Shown: positions 10,215-19,895, counted from the first letter of the stretch. The stretch: DNA of 64,000 bases from Hodarchaeum sp048939265 (GCA_048939265.1 JBHLPQ010000001.1:10318-74317); one strand, 5' to 3'. Notes: generated by a model from the letters alone, not told the origin. Numbers and translations are program-made.

Positions 10215-11687
10215 ATGCTTTCATCCCGAGGAGCCTTCATTGCAATTGGAGGTATATTATTAATTTCTGTAGGATTAAGTGCCAAAGGAATCGGTACTGT
10301 AGCTACAATGTTCCCCATTCTCTCAGGTGAAGAAGGATGGGAAGCTACTGAAGAACCAGCTCCAACAAACGGAAACACAACTTCAATGGCAGACTTATTC
10401 AGACCGTTTGAAATTCTGAATAGTTCTCCGATAGTAGATTATGGCATGTTCCTTGGTACTTTATTGTTGTTAGCAAGTATCATTGGTCTACCCTTTTTCC
10501 GTGTGTCAGCTAACGCATCACTTATACGAGTTACACGTACCGTGGATCGAGAGAAAGCTTTTGCCGGGGAGTATGTCCATGTGACGGTTAAAATTGAAAA
10601 CACTGGACGCCGCCGAATGGACTTTTTGGAGATCTATGATGCCATTCCTGATATGTTTGAAATCGCCTTAGGTGAAAACTTCATTATTACTCAGCTTGAA
10701 GGTAGAGAGACTAAGGAATTCTCCTATATCGTTCAAGTAAGTACACGTGGAGTTTATCGCATTGGACCAGTGAAGGTCATCATTCATGATAGATTAGGAT
10801 TTTATTTTGAAGAAGACATAAGGCACTTCTATACAGAAATTCTTTGTTATCCTTCGTACGAAGATATTAGGCGGATGGAAGCATTGAGTAAACGAAGACA
10901 ACAAGGAAAGATGTTTGGGGCTCATAAAACAAAACAGAAAGGAATGGGAGACGATTTTCACGCATTAGCACGATACTACCCTGGTGCCCCCTTCAAATCT
11001 TTAGATTGGAAAGCTTTCAGCCGTACAGGGGAACTCATGGTTAGAGAGTTTGAATCAGAGAAGAATATTCGGATGGTTGTCTTTCTAGACCATAGTGGCA
11101 GTATGGGAGCTGGACTTCCTTTTAATACGAAACTAGACTTCGCTATCCGCTCTGTTATGCTAGTCATGAAGATGGCAGAAGAACGTCAAGATTTATTCGG
11201 AATGGTAACATTTGCTGACCGACCCACATCTTTTCTTCCACCAGGAGGAGGAAAAGCAATGTTCTTTCAATTACTGGAAATTCTAGCTCTCGTAGAACCT
11301 CAAGGTCGATCGGATCCTTTAGCTGCAGTAGATTTTGTGATGCAGAGGGTACCTCGTGCCTCATTTTATGTTTTTCTGACTGATCTTGAATCCTCTGATT
11401 CAGAAATTTTCACTGAAGCTGCAAAGCGCGCCCGTGCAACTAAGAACAACATAACTGTAATTTCCCCTTTCGGGCCGCTTTTTGAAACCAAGCTCAGTGA
11501 TCTAACAGCCACAGAACGAGCTATAGCAGAAGCAATTTTCGAGGAGTATCTTGGATACAGAAAACAAGTAGAAGATAGATTGAGAGGATTGGGTGTCGAA
11601 ATCATAAATGTTGGCCCTGATGATATGCTTCCCAATGTAATTAAGACATATATGGAAGGAAAACAAGCAGGAAAAGGAACTGTGTAA
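10215..11687 (+). CDS. DUF58 / von Willebrand factor A protein
   Basis: 490 residues. Two N-terminal membrane helices (about 7-27 and 76-95) flank an acidic Thr-rich loop. A beta-rich domain (about 105-210) comes next, with the GMGDDFHALARYYPG and DWKAFSRTGELMVREFE segments characteristic of DUF58, then a VWA domain. The MIDAS metal-binding motif DxSxS is intact (FLDHSGSMG, about residue 292), and a later TDLES may supply the distal MIDAS Asp. VWA proteins of this type pair with MoxR ATPases. AGGTG lies nine bases before the ATG. Four bases separate the stop from the next gene, so they are probably co-transcribed. Confidence 0.92.
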   Translation: MLSSRGAFIAIGGILLISVGLSAKGIGTVATMFPILSGEEGWEATEEPAPTNGNTTSMADLFRPFEILNSSPIVDYGMFLGTLLLLASIIGLPFFRVSANASLIRVTRTVDREKAFAGEYVHVTVKIENTGRRRMDFLEIYDAIPDMFEIALGENFIITQLEGRETKEFSYIVQVSTRGVYRIGPVKVIIHDRLGFYFEEDIRHFYTEILCYPSYEDIRRMEALSKRRQQGKMFGAHKTKQKGMGDDFHALARYYPGAPFKSLDWKAFSRTGELMVREFESEKNIRMVVFLDHSGSMGAGLPFNTKLDFAIRSVMLVMKMAEERQDLFGMVTFADRPTSFLPPGGGKAMFFQLLEILALVEPQGRSDPLAAVDFVMQRVPRASFYVFLTDLESSDSEIFTEAAKRARATKNNITVISPFGPLFETKLSDLTATERAIAEAIFEEYLGYRKQVEDRLRGLGVEIINVGPDDMLPNVIKTYMEGKQAGKGTV

Positions 11688-11690
11688 AAT

Positions 11691-13088
11691 ATGCCCGCAG
11701 GACAAGCAACAGCTCATTTCTTTCGGATTTTATATATCACAATATTTGTGATTTCTGCGGTCTTGGTTCTTGTCAGTATTGATCCTTCTATGTTTGATTT
11801 CGCACAGGTCTTCAATATCTTAGAATATATTATGTTGATAGTGCAAGTGCTAATCCAGGCTTTCGCTGGTGTAGCATTAAGCTTAGTATCTATGATTGCC
11901 TCAATTATAAAGGATATTCCTTTCATCGGGGATATCCTTCCCTTCGGGAATGTTCAATCTAATGGATATAGTAGTATGGTCAATGCTCTTACAGCCATTA
12001 CCAATCCTGAAAATGGTTTTTTCCCACATTCCAGCGCAACAACGATCACTTCATTTATTGAAGATTTTGGGAACTTTGTGGGAGCTACTACAATCCTGAT
12101 TCTTCTTCCCGTTGCGTTTCTCTCAGGAATTGGATTTCTTCGTGAGGGAGACACGAAACTAGCGATATATTCATTTTTAGGGTTTCAACTTATCGTAATA
12201 ATTGCCATTTTTACAGAAAAGATCAATATATCCACAACTATCAATGCAGATGTATCAACTTCAACATTTTTCTTGACGTACATAATTGAAAACTTAATAG
12301 CAATGATCTTGAGTCCAATTTTCACCCTTGGATTTATATTATATCTTCTATTAGAAATCGCTTTTCAAACCTCCTATACTTTGAATATTATTGAACCCAT
12401 GACTGAACGAGAAAAAAGAATCCAAGGACACCTAAAGAGAATTCGCACTTTTGTCCCCTTATCGGAAGAAGAAAAGGGAAAAGAGCAATCTATTCAGAGC
12501 GTACAATCAAAAAAGTTTGATCTGCTTGCAGCGAGTTATCTACGAGAGATGGTCGAAAGACGTGTCTTTAAGAAAGGAGAAGTAATGCGGGATGCAAAAT
12601 CAACCATGCGTTTACAGTCATATCTCGCAAGTTTAAATCAAAGTGATCCTGAAACTGATTTAAAATTAGCAGCAAAAACTGCTCAACCTGATATTTCAGC
12701 ACTACTTCGACATTTTGTCCCAGCAATGGTTTTCCGTATCATTGCAGTCACAATTCTGGCTTATATTATTATTTCGCCAGAAATTCTTCTTAATCCTTTA
12801 GTAGGAAGTTCGTTTCCAGCACTTTTGCACAGTCTGGAACTCGGCCAACCTGAATTTCAAACAATTGCCATTCTCAATATAGTATTACTTTTTATTCTCA
12901 TCAGTGTAATTCTTCATTTCTTTTCTGGTGGAAGAACTAGTAAAATCGTCGAAAGAGTTGTTCAACAGATTGATACACTTGTAGACTTTGATAGGGCTCC
13001 AACACCAGTTGCAGCACCAGCTGCCGATGAACCATCTGAAGAAGAGGAAGAGGAACCTCCTTCCGATGAGGAAGAAGAAATTTCCTAA
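11691..13088 (+). CDS. Polytopic membrane protein of the MoxR cluster, acidic tail
   Basis: 465 residues with about seven hydrophobic segments (roughly 12-30, 40-72, 130-150, 158-175, 190-225, 345-365 and 398-415). A charged cytoplasmic domain (about 235-340) sits between two membrane blocks. The C-terminus is a strongly acidic low-complexity tail of Glu and Ser/Pro. I do not recognise a named family. Its position three bases after the DUF58 gene makes it a likely membrane component of the MoxR-VWA machinery. The acidic tail could bind basic partners or metal ions, but this is speculation. Confidence 0.7.
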   Translation: MPAGQATAHFFRILYITIFVISAVLVLVSIDPSMFDFAQVFNILEYIMLIVQVLIQAFAGVALSLVSMIASIIKDIPFIGDILPFGNVQSNGYSSMVNALTAITNPENGFFPHSSATTITSFIEDFGNFVGATTILILLPVAFLSGIGFLREGDTKLAIYSFLGFQLIVIIAIFTEKINISTTINADVSTSTFFLTYIIENLIAMILSPIFTLGFILYLLLEIAFQTSYTLNIIEPMTEREKRIQGHLKRIRTFVPLSEEEKGKEQSIQSVQSKKFDLLAASYLREMVERRVFKKGEVMRDAKSTMRLQSYLASLNQSDPETDLKLAAKTAQPDISALLRHFVPAMVFRIIAVTILAYIIISPEILLNPLVGSSFPALLHSLELGQPEFQTIAILNIVLLFILISVILHFFSGGRTSKIVERVVQQIDTLVDFDRAPTPVAAPAADEPSEEEEEEPPSDEEEEIS

Positions 13089-13113
13089 TTCTATTATTCA
13101 AGGAATTAATAAA

Positions 13114-13647
13114 ATGTCAAGATTGGATCCTGAAAGCACTGAAGCAAGAAAAGCGATATCTAAGGAAGTACCTGGCTATAATCGCTATGAGAAACAATCA
13201 GATAGAAAATCGAGTGAAACAGCAATACGAGATTATCTTGAATCACGTCTTTCAAGTTGTTTGGATGATATAAAAAAGATTCAAGAAGCTGCTTTAATGA
13301 GTCAAATGATAACAACCTGGTCTGACCTTGATCGCTTAGTCTCCAGTTTTTCAGATATTCGACACATGATAAAACAGACTGAATATGGAATTAGTACCTT
13401 TTTTGACTCCAATGTAATCAAAGAATTTGATCTAAGTTATCTTTATACATTAGAAAATACTATTATCAACATCATAAGTCGGTTGGATGATAAAATAGGA
13501 AGTTTTGATGAATCTATTGAAAGTGGTATGCTTTCGGACAGCAGCCGTTTAACCAATGAAATCTTAGATGATTTATCTGCTATTAGGGATGCATGGGAAG
13601 AACGGAGGAAATTAATTTCTGATTTTCAGAAATTAGGTCTAGTTTAA
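13114..13647 (+). CDS. Small helical protein, end of MoxR cluster
   Basis: 177 residues from the ATG at 13114. The open frame extends back to 12988, but that part overlaps the acidic tail of the previous gene and translates to a biased Lys/Leu/Gln-rich sequence, so I reject it. The protein is predicted all-helical, with no membrane segment and no recognised motif. An SxxxxYLESRLSSCLDDI helix and long heptad-like stretches suggest coiled-coil pairing. It follows the membrane protein by 25 bases and seems to be the last gene of this operon. Function unknown. Confidence 0.6.
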   Translation: MSRLDPESTEARKAISKEVPGYNRYEKQSDRKSSETAIRDYLESRLSSCLDDIKKIQEAALMSQMITTWSDLDRLVSSFSDIRHMIKQTEYGISTFFDSNVIKEFDLSYLYTLENTIINIISRLDDKIGSFDESIESGMLSDSSRLTNEILDDLSAIRDAWEERRKLISDFQKLGLV

Positions 13648-13793
13648 TTTGTAATTTATAGTGTAACCTTTACGGATTTGTATCCTTATTTTCTTCAAAT
13701 CAACATCTTTCATTAGCTAAGTAGAAGTGAGTATGCATAGATAGAGTCTCTGGGCACCATCATATAGCCACATTATGAGCAGTTCAAACTTCA

Positions 13794-13804
13794 AATATTT
13801 ATAG
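13794..13804 (+). promoter_or_regulatory. Possible TATA box for the MFS gene
   Basis: An AATATTTATAG segment stands out about 90 bases upstream of the TTG start of the transporter. Its shape fits an archaeal TATA element and would give a leader of about 60-70 bases. No purine-rich BRE element is evident. Confidence 0.3.
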
Positions 13805-13892
13805 CTCACGATTTTTTCTTCCAACAAGCCTTAGATAGAATAAGCTTTGGTTTTTTTCCAAACCTGGCTCAAAACTGATAGGTGGTTTTTGT

Positions 13893-15170
13893 TTGAGCGA
13901 AGAAAATGTAATTAATCGCTATATCTTAATAATACCAGCCGTAATAATCCAATTATGTCTAGGTTCGATTTATGCTTGGTCAAAATTCCAAACAGCTTTG
14001 GTTAGTGAAACTGGAGTTTATGCTTGGGATAAACTTCTCACTCAACTCCCATTTACCGTTGGTTTGGCTTCTTTTGCTGGATTCATGATTTTTGCAGGAA
14101 GATGGCAAGATAGGGCTGGACCGAAAAGGGTCGCTACAATTGGAGGGATCCTTCTAGGGATTGGGTGGTTTCTTGCAGGTTTTGTCGATATTATTGCAGG
14201 TGAAAATGAATTACTAGGATTTCTTTGGATTGCGTTGACTTATGGCTTAATAGGTGGTGCAGGCATTGGTTTTGCTTATGTTTGTCCCATTGCTGCTTTG
14301 GTTAAATGGTTCCCTGATCTTAAAGGATTAATTACTGGGATCGCAGTCGCAGGATTTGGTCTTGGCGCATTTTTCCTTCTATTCATTGAAGAATTTTTGA
14401 TAGAAGATATCAGCAATGGTCAAATCAGTTTAGCCTTCTGGGTTCTGGGTATCCTTTTCCTGGTTCTCGTAGTAGGGTCAGCTCAAATACTACAAAATCC
14501 TCCTGAAGGGTGGAAACCGCTAGGATATACTCCAAAACCTAGTCAAGTTACATCCGTAGGAGATAAGAGAGATTTCGAGCCAACAGAGATGGTTCAAACC
14601 CCTCAATTCTGGCTTCTATGGCTGATGTTTATTCTGGCAGCGGCAGCTGGATTAATGACCATCGGAAATGTGACAACATTTACTAAAGATCAACTAATCT
14701 TAGGAGGAATCTCTCCAGAGGATGCAAGTGTCCTAGCAGTGACAACAGGATCGTTTCTGTCAATTTTCAATTCCGCGGGAAGGATTGTATGGGGTGCTGC
14801 TTCAGACAGACTTGGAAGGATCATTACAATGATGATAATGTTTGGCACCCTTGGAGTTGCTATGTTTTTCTTCGGAATACAGCAAGAATTTCTCTTATTA
14901 TTGATAGGAGCATGCTTAATAGGCTTCTGCTTTGGTGGTAATTTCGCTTTATTTCCCTCCGCAACAGATGACTACTTCGGTACAAAAAACCTTGGACGAA
15001 ATTATGGTCTGGTTTTTACGGCTTATGGTGTTGCAGGAGCTTTAGGACCTTTCATTGCTGGAGTACTTGCATACAACGAAGCTTTCCCCATTCTCGGAAT
15101 TCTGGCCTTCTTGGCTGCAGCTCTAGCTATCGTCACAGAATATTTGGCCCGAAGAAAAGCCGTTGTGTGA
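13893..15170 (+). CDS. MFS transporter, oxalate/formate antiporter-like
   Basis: 425 residues with about twelve membrane helices. The N-terminus has the YAWSKFQTAL region of the oxalate:formate antiporter (OFA) family, the loop 2-3 motif FAGRWQDRAGPKRVA (DRxGxR/K-like signature of MFS), and the matching second-half motif WGAASDRLGRI. OFA members carry small carboxylates such as oxalate, formate or monocarboxylates. The next gene is acetyl-CoA synthetase, so uptake of acetate or a similar acid is a reasonable guess, although a terminator lies between them. Translation probably starts at TTG at 13893, with GGTGG eight bases before it; no ATG fits at this point. Confidence 0.88.
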   Translation: MSEENVINRYILIIPAVIIQLCLGSIYAWSKFQTALVSETGVYAWDKLLTQLPFTVGLASFAGFMIFAGRWQDRAGPKRVATIGGILLGIGWFLAGFVDIIAGENELLGFLWIALTYGLIGGAGIGFAYVCPIAALVKWFPDLKGLITGIAVAGFGLGAFFLLFIEEFLIEDISNGQISLAFWVLGILFLVLVVGSAQILQNPPEGWKPLGYTPKPSQVTSVGDKRDFEPTEMVQTPQFWLLWLMFILAAAAGLMTIGNVTTFTKDQLILGGISPEDASVLAVTTGSFLSIFNSAGRIVWGAASDRLGRIITMMIMFGTLGVAMFFFGIQQEFLLLLIGACLIGFCFGGNFALFPSATDDYFGTKNLGRNYGLVFTAYGVAGALGPFIAGVLAYNEAFPILGILAFLAAALAIVTEYLARRKAVV

Positions 15171-15177
15171 AGAAATT

Positions 15178-15214
15178 ACGTCTCTTAAAGACGTCAATTT
15201 TTTCTTTTTTTTTA
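15178..15214 (+). terminator. Hairpin plus T-tract terminator
   Basis: Perfect 6-base arms ACGTCT and AGACGT (15178-15183 and 15189-15194) with a 5-base loop are followed by a T-rich run to about 15214. It starts eight bases after the MFS stop codon. Archaeal termination mainly needs the T-tract; the hairpin makes this the clearest terminator in the window. Confidence 0.65.
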
Positions 15215-15416
15215 ATTATTTTTACTTATTAAACGTAATTAGTCCACAGTTATTGTGTCTTAACTTTTTAATTAGACCACCTCCCAAGAATTGGATAAGC
15301 TAAAACTCAATTACAATAAGAGAAACAAACTTCTTATTTTTTTGATAAAAGCTTTGAAATCGGATTATAAAGCTATAATTACCGTTGAATTCAAGTTTAG
15401 TTTTATATGACGATTA

Positions 15417-17474
15417 ATGAACAAAAAAATGGGCGATAATATGTCTGAGATGACAGAAACAGAGAAAGAAAAATCAAAAAAATATTATCCTCTTCCTGAG
15501 CTGGCGGAAAATGCCAGAATCGCTAATATGGATGCATACTTCGAAAAATGGAAATATTCAATCGATAATATGGAAGAATTTTGGGCTGAAGAAGCAAAAA
15601 AGCTAGATTGGATAACCCCTTATGAAAAAGTGTGGGTTCCCCCAACCGGAGAGAAAGATGAGTTTGTAGGCAAATGGTTTGCTGGAGGAAAACTAAATAC
15701 CTGTTATAATTGCCTTGATCGATGGGTTGAGAAGGGATATGCAGACGAGGTAGCCTTAATTTGGATGGGTGAAGATGATACAGTGAAAGAATACAGCTAC
15801 AAATCACTCCTGATAGAAGTAAATAAAGCAGCGAATGCATTGAAGTCTTTAGGGGTTAAAAAAGGAGACCGTGTATGTATTTGGTTACCAATGGTTGATA
15901 CACTCGCTATCGTAATGCTAGCATGTGCACGGATTGGTGCTATCCATTCTATTGTATTTGGTGGATTCTCAGCAGAATCAGTGAAAGATCGAATTGATGA
16001 TTCCGAATGTAAAATCTTGGTTGTTGCGGACGAAGTACGGCGGGCAGGAAAAAACCGGCCAATGAAAGATAATCTTCGGGGTATCATTGAAACTTGTGAT
16101 TCAATTGAAAAAGTAGCAGTCATCAAGCTTACCGGGGGCGATGTTTATGAATACAAAAAGGATGTAGATTTCTTAGCACTCATGAAGGAGCAATCCTCAG
16201 AATGTGATTATGAAATAATGGATGCAGAGGATCCACTTTTCATTCTCTATACAAGTGGGACAACAGGAAAACCCAAAGGTGTTGTTCATACCACAGCTGG
16301 TTATTTAGTTTATGGAGTATCAACAAACTATTATGTCTGGGACTATTCATGCTTACTTGACTTGAAAGGAACAACCCCAGCAACACGAGATGTCTGGTAT
16401 TGCACTGCTGACATTGGTTGGATAACTGGTCATACACAAATCATCTATGCACCGTTATCGTTAGGAGCTATTTCCATTATGTATGAAGGAGTTCCTACAT
16501 ACCCACACCAAGGAAGATTTTGGGAGATCTGTGAGAAGTTCGGTGTCACTCACTTCTATACTGCTCCAACTGCAATCCGAGCATTAAAGAAATTCGGGGA
16601 TGAACATGTCACAAAATGGGATTTGTCTAAGTTGAAAATGTTGGGAACAGTCGGAGAAGTATGCAATTGGCCCGAATGGCGTTGGTATTGGGAAATTGTA
16701 GGAAATGGCACAAAGGAAGATAAGCCTATTGGCCGTCCAATAGTAGATAGTTATTGGCAAACTGAAACTGGTTCTTATATGATGGTGAATCTCGGTGCAA
16801 TCACCCCTATGAAGCCTGGAAGTTGTACCTATCCCTTCTTCGGGATTAATCCTGTATTATTGGATGATGATGGGAAAAAAGTTTCCCAACCCAATATCCA
16901 AGCCTATTTTGCTTATGATATGCCTTGGCCAGGATTGATGAGAACAGTCTGGGGTGACCATGAGAGATTTGTAAACACTTATCTCACTCAATTTGAAGGT
17001 CATTACTTTACAGGAGATTATGCACTGATTGATGAAGAAGGGTACTATTTCATACTTGGCCGATCAGATGACGTTATTAAAGTTTCTGGTCACCGTCTTG
17101 GTTCCGCTGAGGTTGAAGCAGCTGTTAATTCTCATCCTAAAGTAGCTGAAAGTGCAGTTATCCCCTATCCTCACCCAGTCAAAGGTTCAACTATCTTTGC
17201 TTATATAACACTTATGGAAGGCGCCGAACCATCTGATGAACTAAAGAAAGATATTCAAAAGCACGTTCGAACAGTAGCAGGGCCAGCTGTTTATCCGGAG
17301 ATCATCATGTTTGCTGAAGCAGTTCCTAAGACACGATCGGGAAAGATTATGCGCCGAGTCCTGAAAGCTGTGGCTGAAAAGAGAGATATTGGTAATGTTA
17401 TGACTTTAGCCAACCCAGAAGTCGTTGAAGAACTTATTGCCCGCAGGAAAATGATGGGTGAAATTAAGTTCTAA
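15417..17474 (+). CDS. acs: Acetyl-CoA synthetase (AMP-forming)
   Basis: 685 residues. Converts acetate, ATP and CoA to acetyl-CoA, AMP and PPi. Core motifs are present: YTSGTTGKPKGVVHT (ATP-binding P-loop), the acyl-site region ADIGWITGHTQ, DSYWQTETGS with the Trp that limits acyl chain length, YFTGDYA, the hinge GRSDDVIKVSGHRLG, and the C-terminal PKTRSGKIMRR with the lysine that forms the adenylate and is often acetylated. The usual GEPINPEAW segment is replaced by GEVCNWPEW, and there is a short insert before the DSYWQTET motif, so small changes in acyl preference are possible. Start is uncertain: ATG at 15417, 15429 or 15441 are all in frame, none with a clear ribosome-binding site. Convergent with the DUF167 gene. 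Confidence 0.95.
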   Translation: MNKKMGDNMSEMTETEKEKSKKYYPLPELAENARIANMDAYFEKWKYSIDNMEEFWAEEAKKLDWITPYEKVWVPPTGEKDEFVGKWFAGGKLNTCYNCLDRWVEKGYADEVALIWMGEDDTVKEYSYKSLLIEVNKAANALKSLGVKKGDRVCIWLPMVDTLAIVMLACARIGAIHSIVFGGFSAESVKDRIDDSECKILVVADEVRRAGKNRPMKDNLRGIIETCDSIEKVAVIKLTGGDVYEYKKDVDFLALMKEQSSECDYEIMDAEDPLFILYTSGTTGKPKGVVHTTAGYLVYGVSTNYYVWDYSCLLDLKGTTPATRDVWYCTADIGWITGHTQIIYAPLSLGAISIMYEGVPTYPHQGRFWEICEKFGVTHFYTAPTAIRALKKFGDEHVTKWDLSKLKMLGTVGEVCNWPEWRWYWEIVGNGTKEDKPIGRPIVDSYWQTETGSYMMVNLGAITPMKPGSCTYPFFGINPVLLDDDGKKVSQPNIQAYFAYDMPWPGLMRTVWGDHERFVNTYLTQFEGHYFTGDYALIDEEGYYFILGRSDDVIKVSGHRLGSAEVEAAVNSHPKVAESAVIPYPHPVKGSTIFAYITLMEGAEPSDELKKDIQKHVRTVAGPAVYPEIIMFAEAVPKTRSGKIMRRVLKAVAEKRDIGNVMTLANPEVVEELIARRKMMGEIKF

Positions 17475-17549
17475 TTACTCCAACGATCTCTCTCCCCTTT
17501 TTTTCAAAAATGATTTAGATTTTCTCTCGTTTTTCTCATTTCTTTACTT

Positions 17550-17840
17550 CTATTTGGTCTCCCCTAGAGCTTCCAATATCTGTTTAGATGATATGTTTCT
17601 GAGCCGGAAGATCTTTCTCGAGCTAGTTTGACCAGACTCTAGGATTACATCAGTATGGAATTTCTTTCGGAACATTTTTAGAAGCTTTTTATTGGCTTTT
17701 CCCTTAATAGGAGGTTCCTTTATAGTTACAATGAGTTTTTCAGAATTAACAATGAACTGGTCTTTGTTTCGAAGAGTTTTAACTTTAGCTGTTACTAAAG
17801 TATCTTTATCAACTTCTTTCAACCAGGTCAAGCTCGGCAC
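17550..17840 (-). CDS. DUF167 (YggU-type) protein
   Basis: A 96-residue protein matching the DUF167/YggU family: a beta-alpha fold with the IKEPPIKGKANKKLL signature, in which a conserved G-x-A-N precedes a helix, and a later SGQTSSRK segment. Family members are small, widespread and of unknown function. Its start overlaps the end of the upstream 654-residue gene by 13 bases, so the two are probably co-translated. Confidence 0.85.
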   Translation of the reverse strand: MPSLTWLKEVDKDTLVTAKVKTLRNKDQFIVNSEKLIVTIKEPPIKGKANKKLLKMFRKKFHTDVILESGQTSSRKIFRLRNISSKQILEALGETK

Positions 17841-19792
17841 TTTAGTCCATCTTCTGAAATCTCAGTTATTTCTGAAAATAAAATTTCTTGTAATGAAAAT
17901 CGTTCTTTTATAACCATAAGTGCCTTCTTTAACGTCAGTTGTTCTTCCATCCATATGAAGTTCAAAAAATATCGTGCTAAATTGCTTGGCCACAGGCTCT
18001 TTTCGAAAGAAGTATCCAATGCCAAGGAAATCCGACGTCTTAAACGGTTAACATATTGTTCGGATGATTTTTTCCCTAAACGTTTGATTATCTCAATTGG
18101 ATTTTTTGAAGTCCAAAGGATGGAAAAGTTTCCCTGGTAGACGGAAAAACCATATATTAATCCAGTTTCTTCATCAGCCCTATATAATGGTTTGCCGATG
18201 AGATATCGGAAAGTTTCTGGGATCGAATGAAAGTACACTCCAATTTTTGCGTGAATTTTATCTGAGAAATTGAATGCTGCCGCAGGAAGAACTGAATAGA
18301 ATGAAGCAGTTATCTCATGAGGGGAGATTAGGAGACGCTCCCGGTTACACATAAGCCACAAATTCTCTGCAGAGAAAGCTTCTCCTTCTCCTATTTGAAG
18401 CTCTTTTGTAAAAGTTTGTCGGAGTTCAGCTAACGTTTCCTTTCCCAATCCTTTTAAATATAAATCCAATAAATATGAAGGAGGCACTTTCCGTTCAATG
18501 ACTAAACATTGACCGAAAGGAGTTTCATGCATAATTCCAGCAATTAACCCAAAATCAGAACCAGCCATCCCGATAACTTTCTGATTAATGTGAGTTTGTT
18601 GAGAAATCGCCTCTCCTTTTGCGGGAATCCATGCTGGAATACTAATTTTTTTCAAATCTTCATTTTTCACTATTGGAAGTTCAAAAGAAGATGTATCAAT
18701 TAATTCTGACTCAATGAACCAGGCTTTCGTTAATTGGGCTTTTGCAGGGACTACTTCAAGTCCAAGGAGACTAATCCACTGGTTAACAAATGATGGTTGT
18801 AGAGCAAGTTCTTCAGGAATTTTTACCGCGTTAGCGATTTTATTCTGAATTTGTTGTGTAGTGATTGAATTTAAATCGAGACCGAGTTGATTAAAAATAT
18901 CTCCATATCCTTTCTTTAATGTGGACATTGAAAAAGGTTTTTCTTTGACAATAGGTAGAAAAATTGATTTATTTACAACAATAGGTGGGCGAAACAACCC
19001 AAGGGGGGTTTTATTAGGATCGTATGCAACAAATCCAACTAGACCCCATGGAGAGGAAATTCTCTTATCATCTGGCACTTCAATTTGAACTTCAGCAGGA
19101 AGCTCCTCCTCTTGATCTTTTGTTAGCAATGGTAGCTGAAGACTTCGATCCATTGGCTGAATGACTTCATCTAGATTAAAAATGTCTTTTCCAATTTCAG
19201 CGATTGGATCGATTAAAGATCTTAAGATCTCAAGTTCTACATCATCGAGTTTTTCCCGTCTCTGTGTCAATTCATCCTCTGGAGTTATACCCTCTAAGTA
19301 TTTTACCCAAATCTTCTTGAATTCTCTAACTAGGATAGAAATTTCTTCATTGTCCGTAATTTCCAGAAAAGAATCAATAAATTTTTGCATATCAAAGTTT
19401 AATGTTTTTTCCGAGGATTTCATACGAAATATCTTATCCTGTATGCGTAACTGAAGTTTTTTTTGCTTTTTTACTAATCTATTTTGCTCTGTAACCAGAT
19501 CAGTAAGAATTTTTTTCGATTCGTTCTTAGATAGTACTTTTGCCTCCCAAGCTTTGATTGTTTCTTTTATCTTGGCATCAATCTCGGTCAGGGATTGATT
19601 AAGACGTTCTAATTCATTATCAGTCTTTTTTAATCCAAAAATATCCAGAAATGGTGTTAACTGATTTTCAATGTTTAAGGAGCTTCTCATCCCATCAAGG
19701 ATCTGAACATACTGATTTTCGTCAATCAGGTCTTTTTGACGAAGAGAAATGAGAAATTTCTGAAACTTAAAATGAGAAGACAATTCAACCAC
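17828..19792 (-). CDS. Unrecognised 654-residue protein, coiled coil plus beta-rich domains
   Basis: I do not recognise a family. Residues 1-50 form a helical start. Residues 55-125 form a coiled coil rich in Lys/Glu/Gln, with another helical zone to about 215. After that come alternating segments: GLVGFVAYDPN near 255 looks like the start of a small beta-barrel (PRC-like), and the same kind of segment recurs near 420 as SDFGLIAGIMHETPFG. The last 130 residues are helical and basic. There is no membrane segment or known catalytic motif. The repeated barrel-like segments suggest two related domains in tandem. It is co-transcribed with DUF167 and lies close to methionine aminopeptidase. Confidence 0.65.
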   Translation of the reverse strand: MVELSSHFKFQKFLISLRQKDLIDENQYVQILDGMRSSLNIENQLTPFLDIFGLKKTDNELERLNQSLTEIDAKIKETIKAWEAKVLSKNESKKILTDLVTEQNRLVKKQKKLQLRIQDKIFRMKSSEKTLNFDMQKFIDSFLEITDNEEISILVREFKKIWVKYLEGITPEDELTQRREKLDDVELEILRSLIDPIAEIGKDIFNLDEVIQPMDRSLQLPLLTKDQEEELPAEVQIEVPDDKRISSPWGLVGFVAYDPNKTPLGLFRPPIVVNKSIFLPIVKEKPFSMSTLKKGYGDIFNQLGLDLNSITTQQIQNKIANAVKIPEELALQPSFVNQWISLLGLEVVPAKAQLTKAWFIESELIDTSSFELPIVKNEDLKKISIPAWIPAKGEAISQQTHINQKVIGMAGSDFGLIAGIMHETPFGQCLVIERKVPPSYLLDLYLKGLGKETLAELRQTFTKELQIGEGEAFSAENLWLMCNRERLLISPHEITASFYSVLPAAAFNFSDKIHAKIGVYFHSIPETFRYLIGKPLYRADEETGLIYGFSVYQGNFSILWTSKNPIEIIKRLGKKSSEQYVNRLRRRISLALDTSFEKSLWPSNLARYFLNFIWMEEQLTLKKALMVIKERFSLQEILFSEITEISEDGLKCRA

Positions 19793-19895
19793 ATTAGATT
19801 AAGCCAAATAACTACGAAAAACCATACAATGATGGATGTGTGATCCGTCAGCTGAGATTATTTATCATGAAGTTTACTTACTCTAATTTAAGAGG

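Noticed and set aside
12988..13113. N-terminal extension of the last gene of the MoxR cluster
   Set aside because: It overlaps the acidic tail of the previous gene and gives only biased Lys/Leu/Gln sequence; ATG at 13114 is better.
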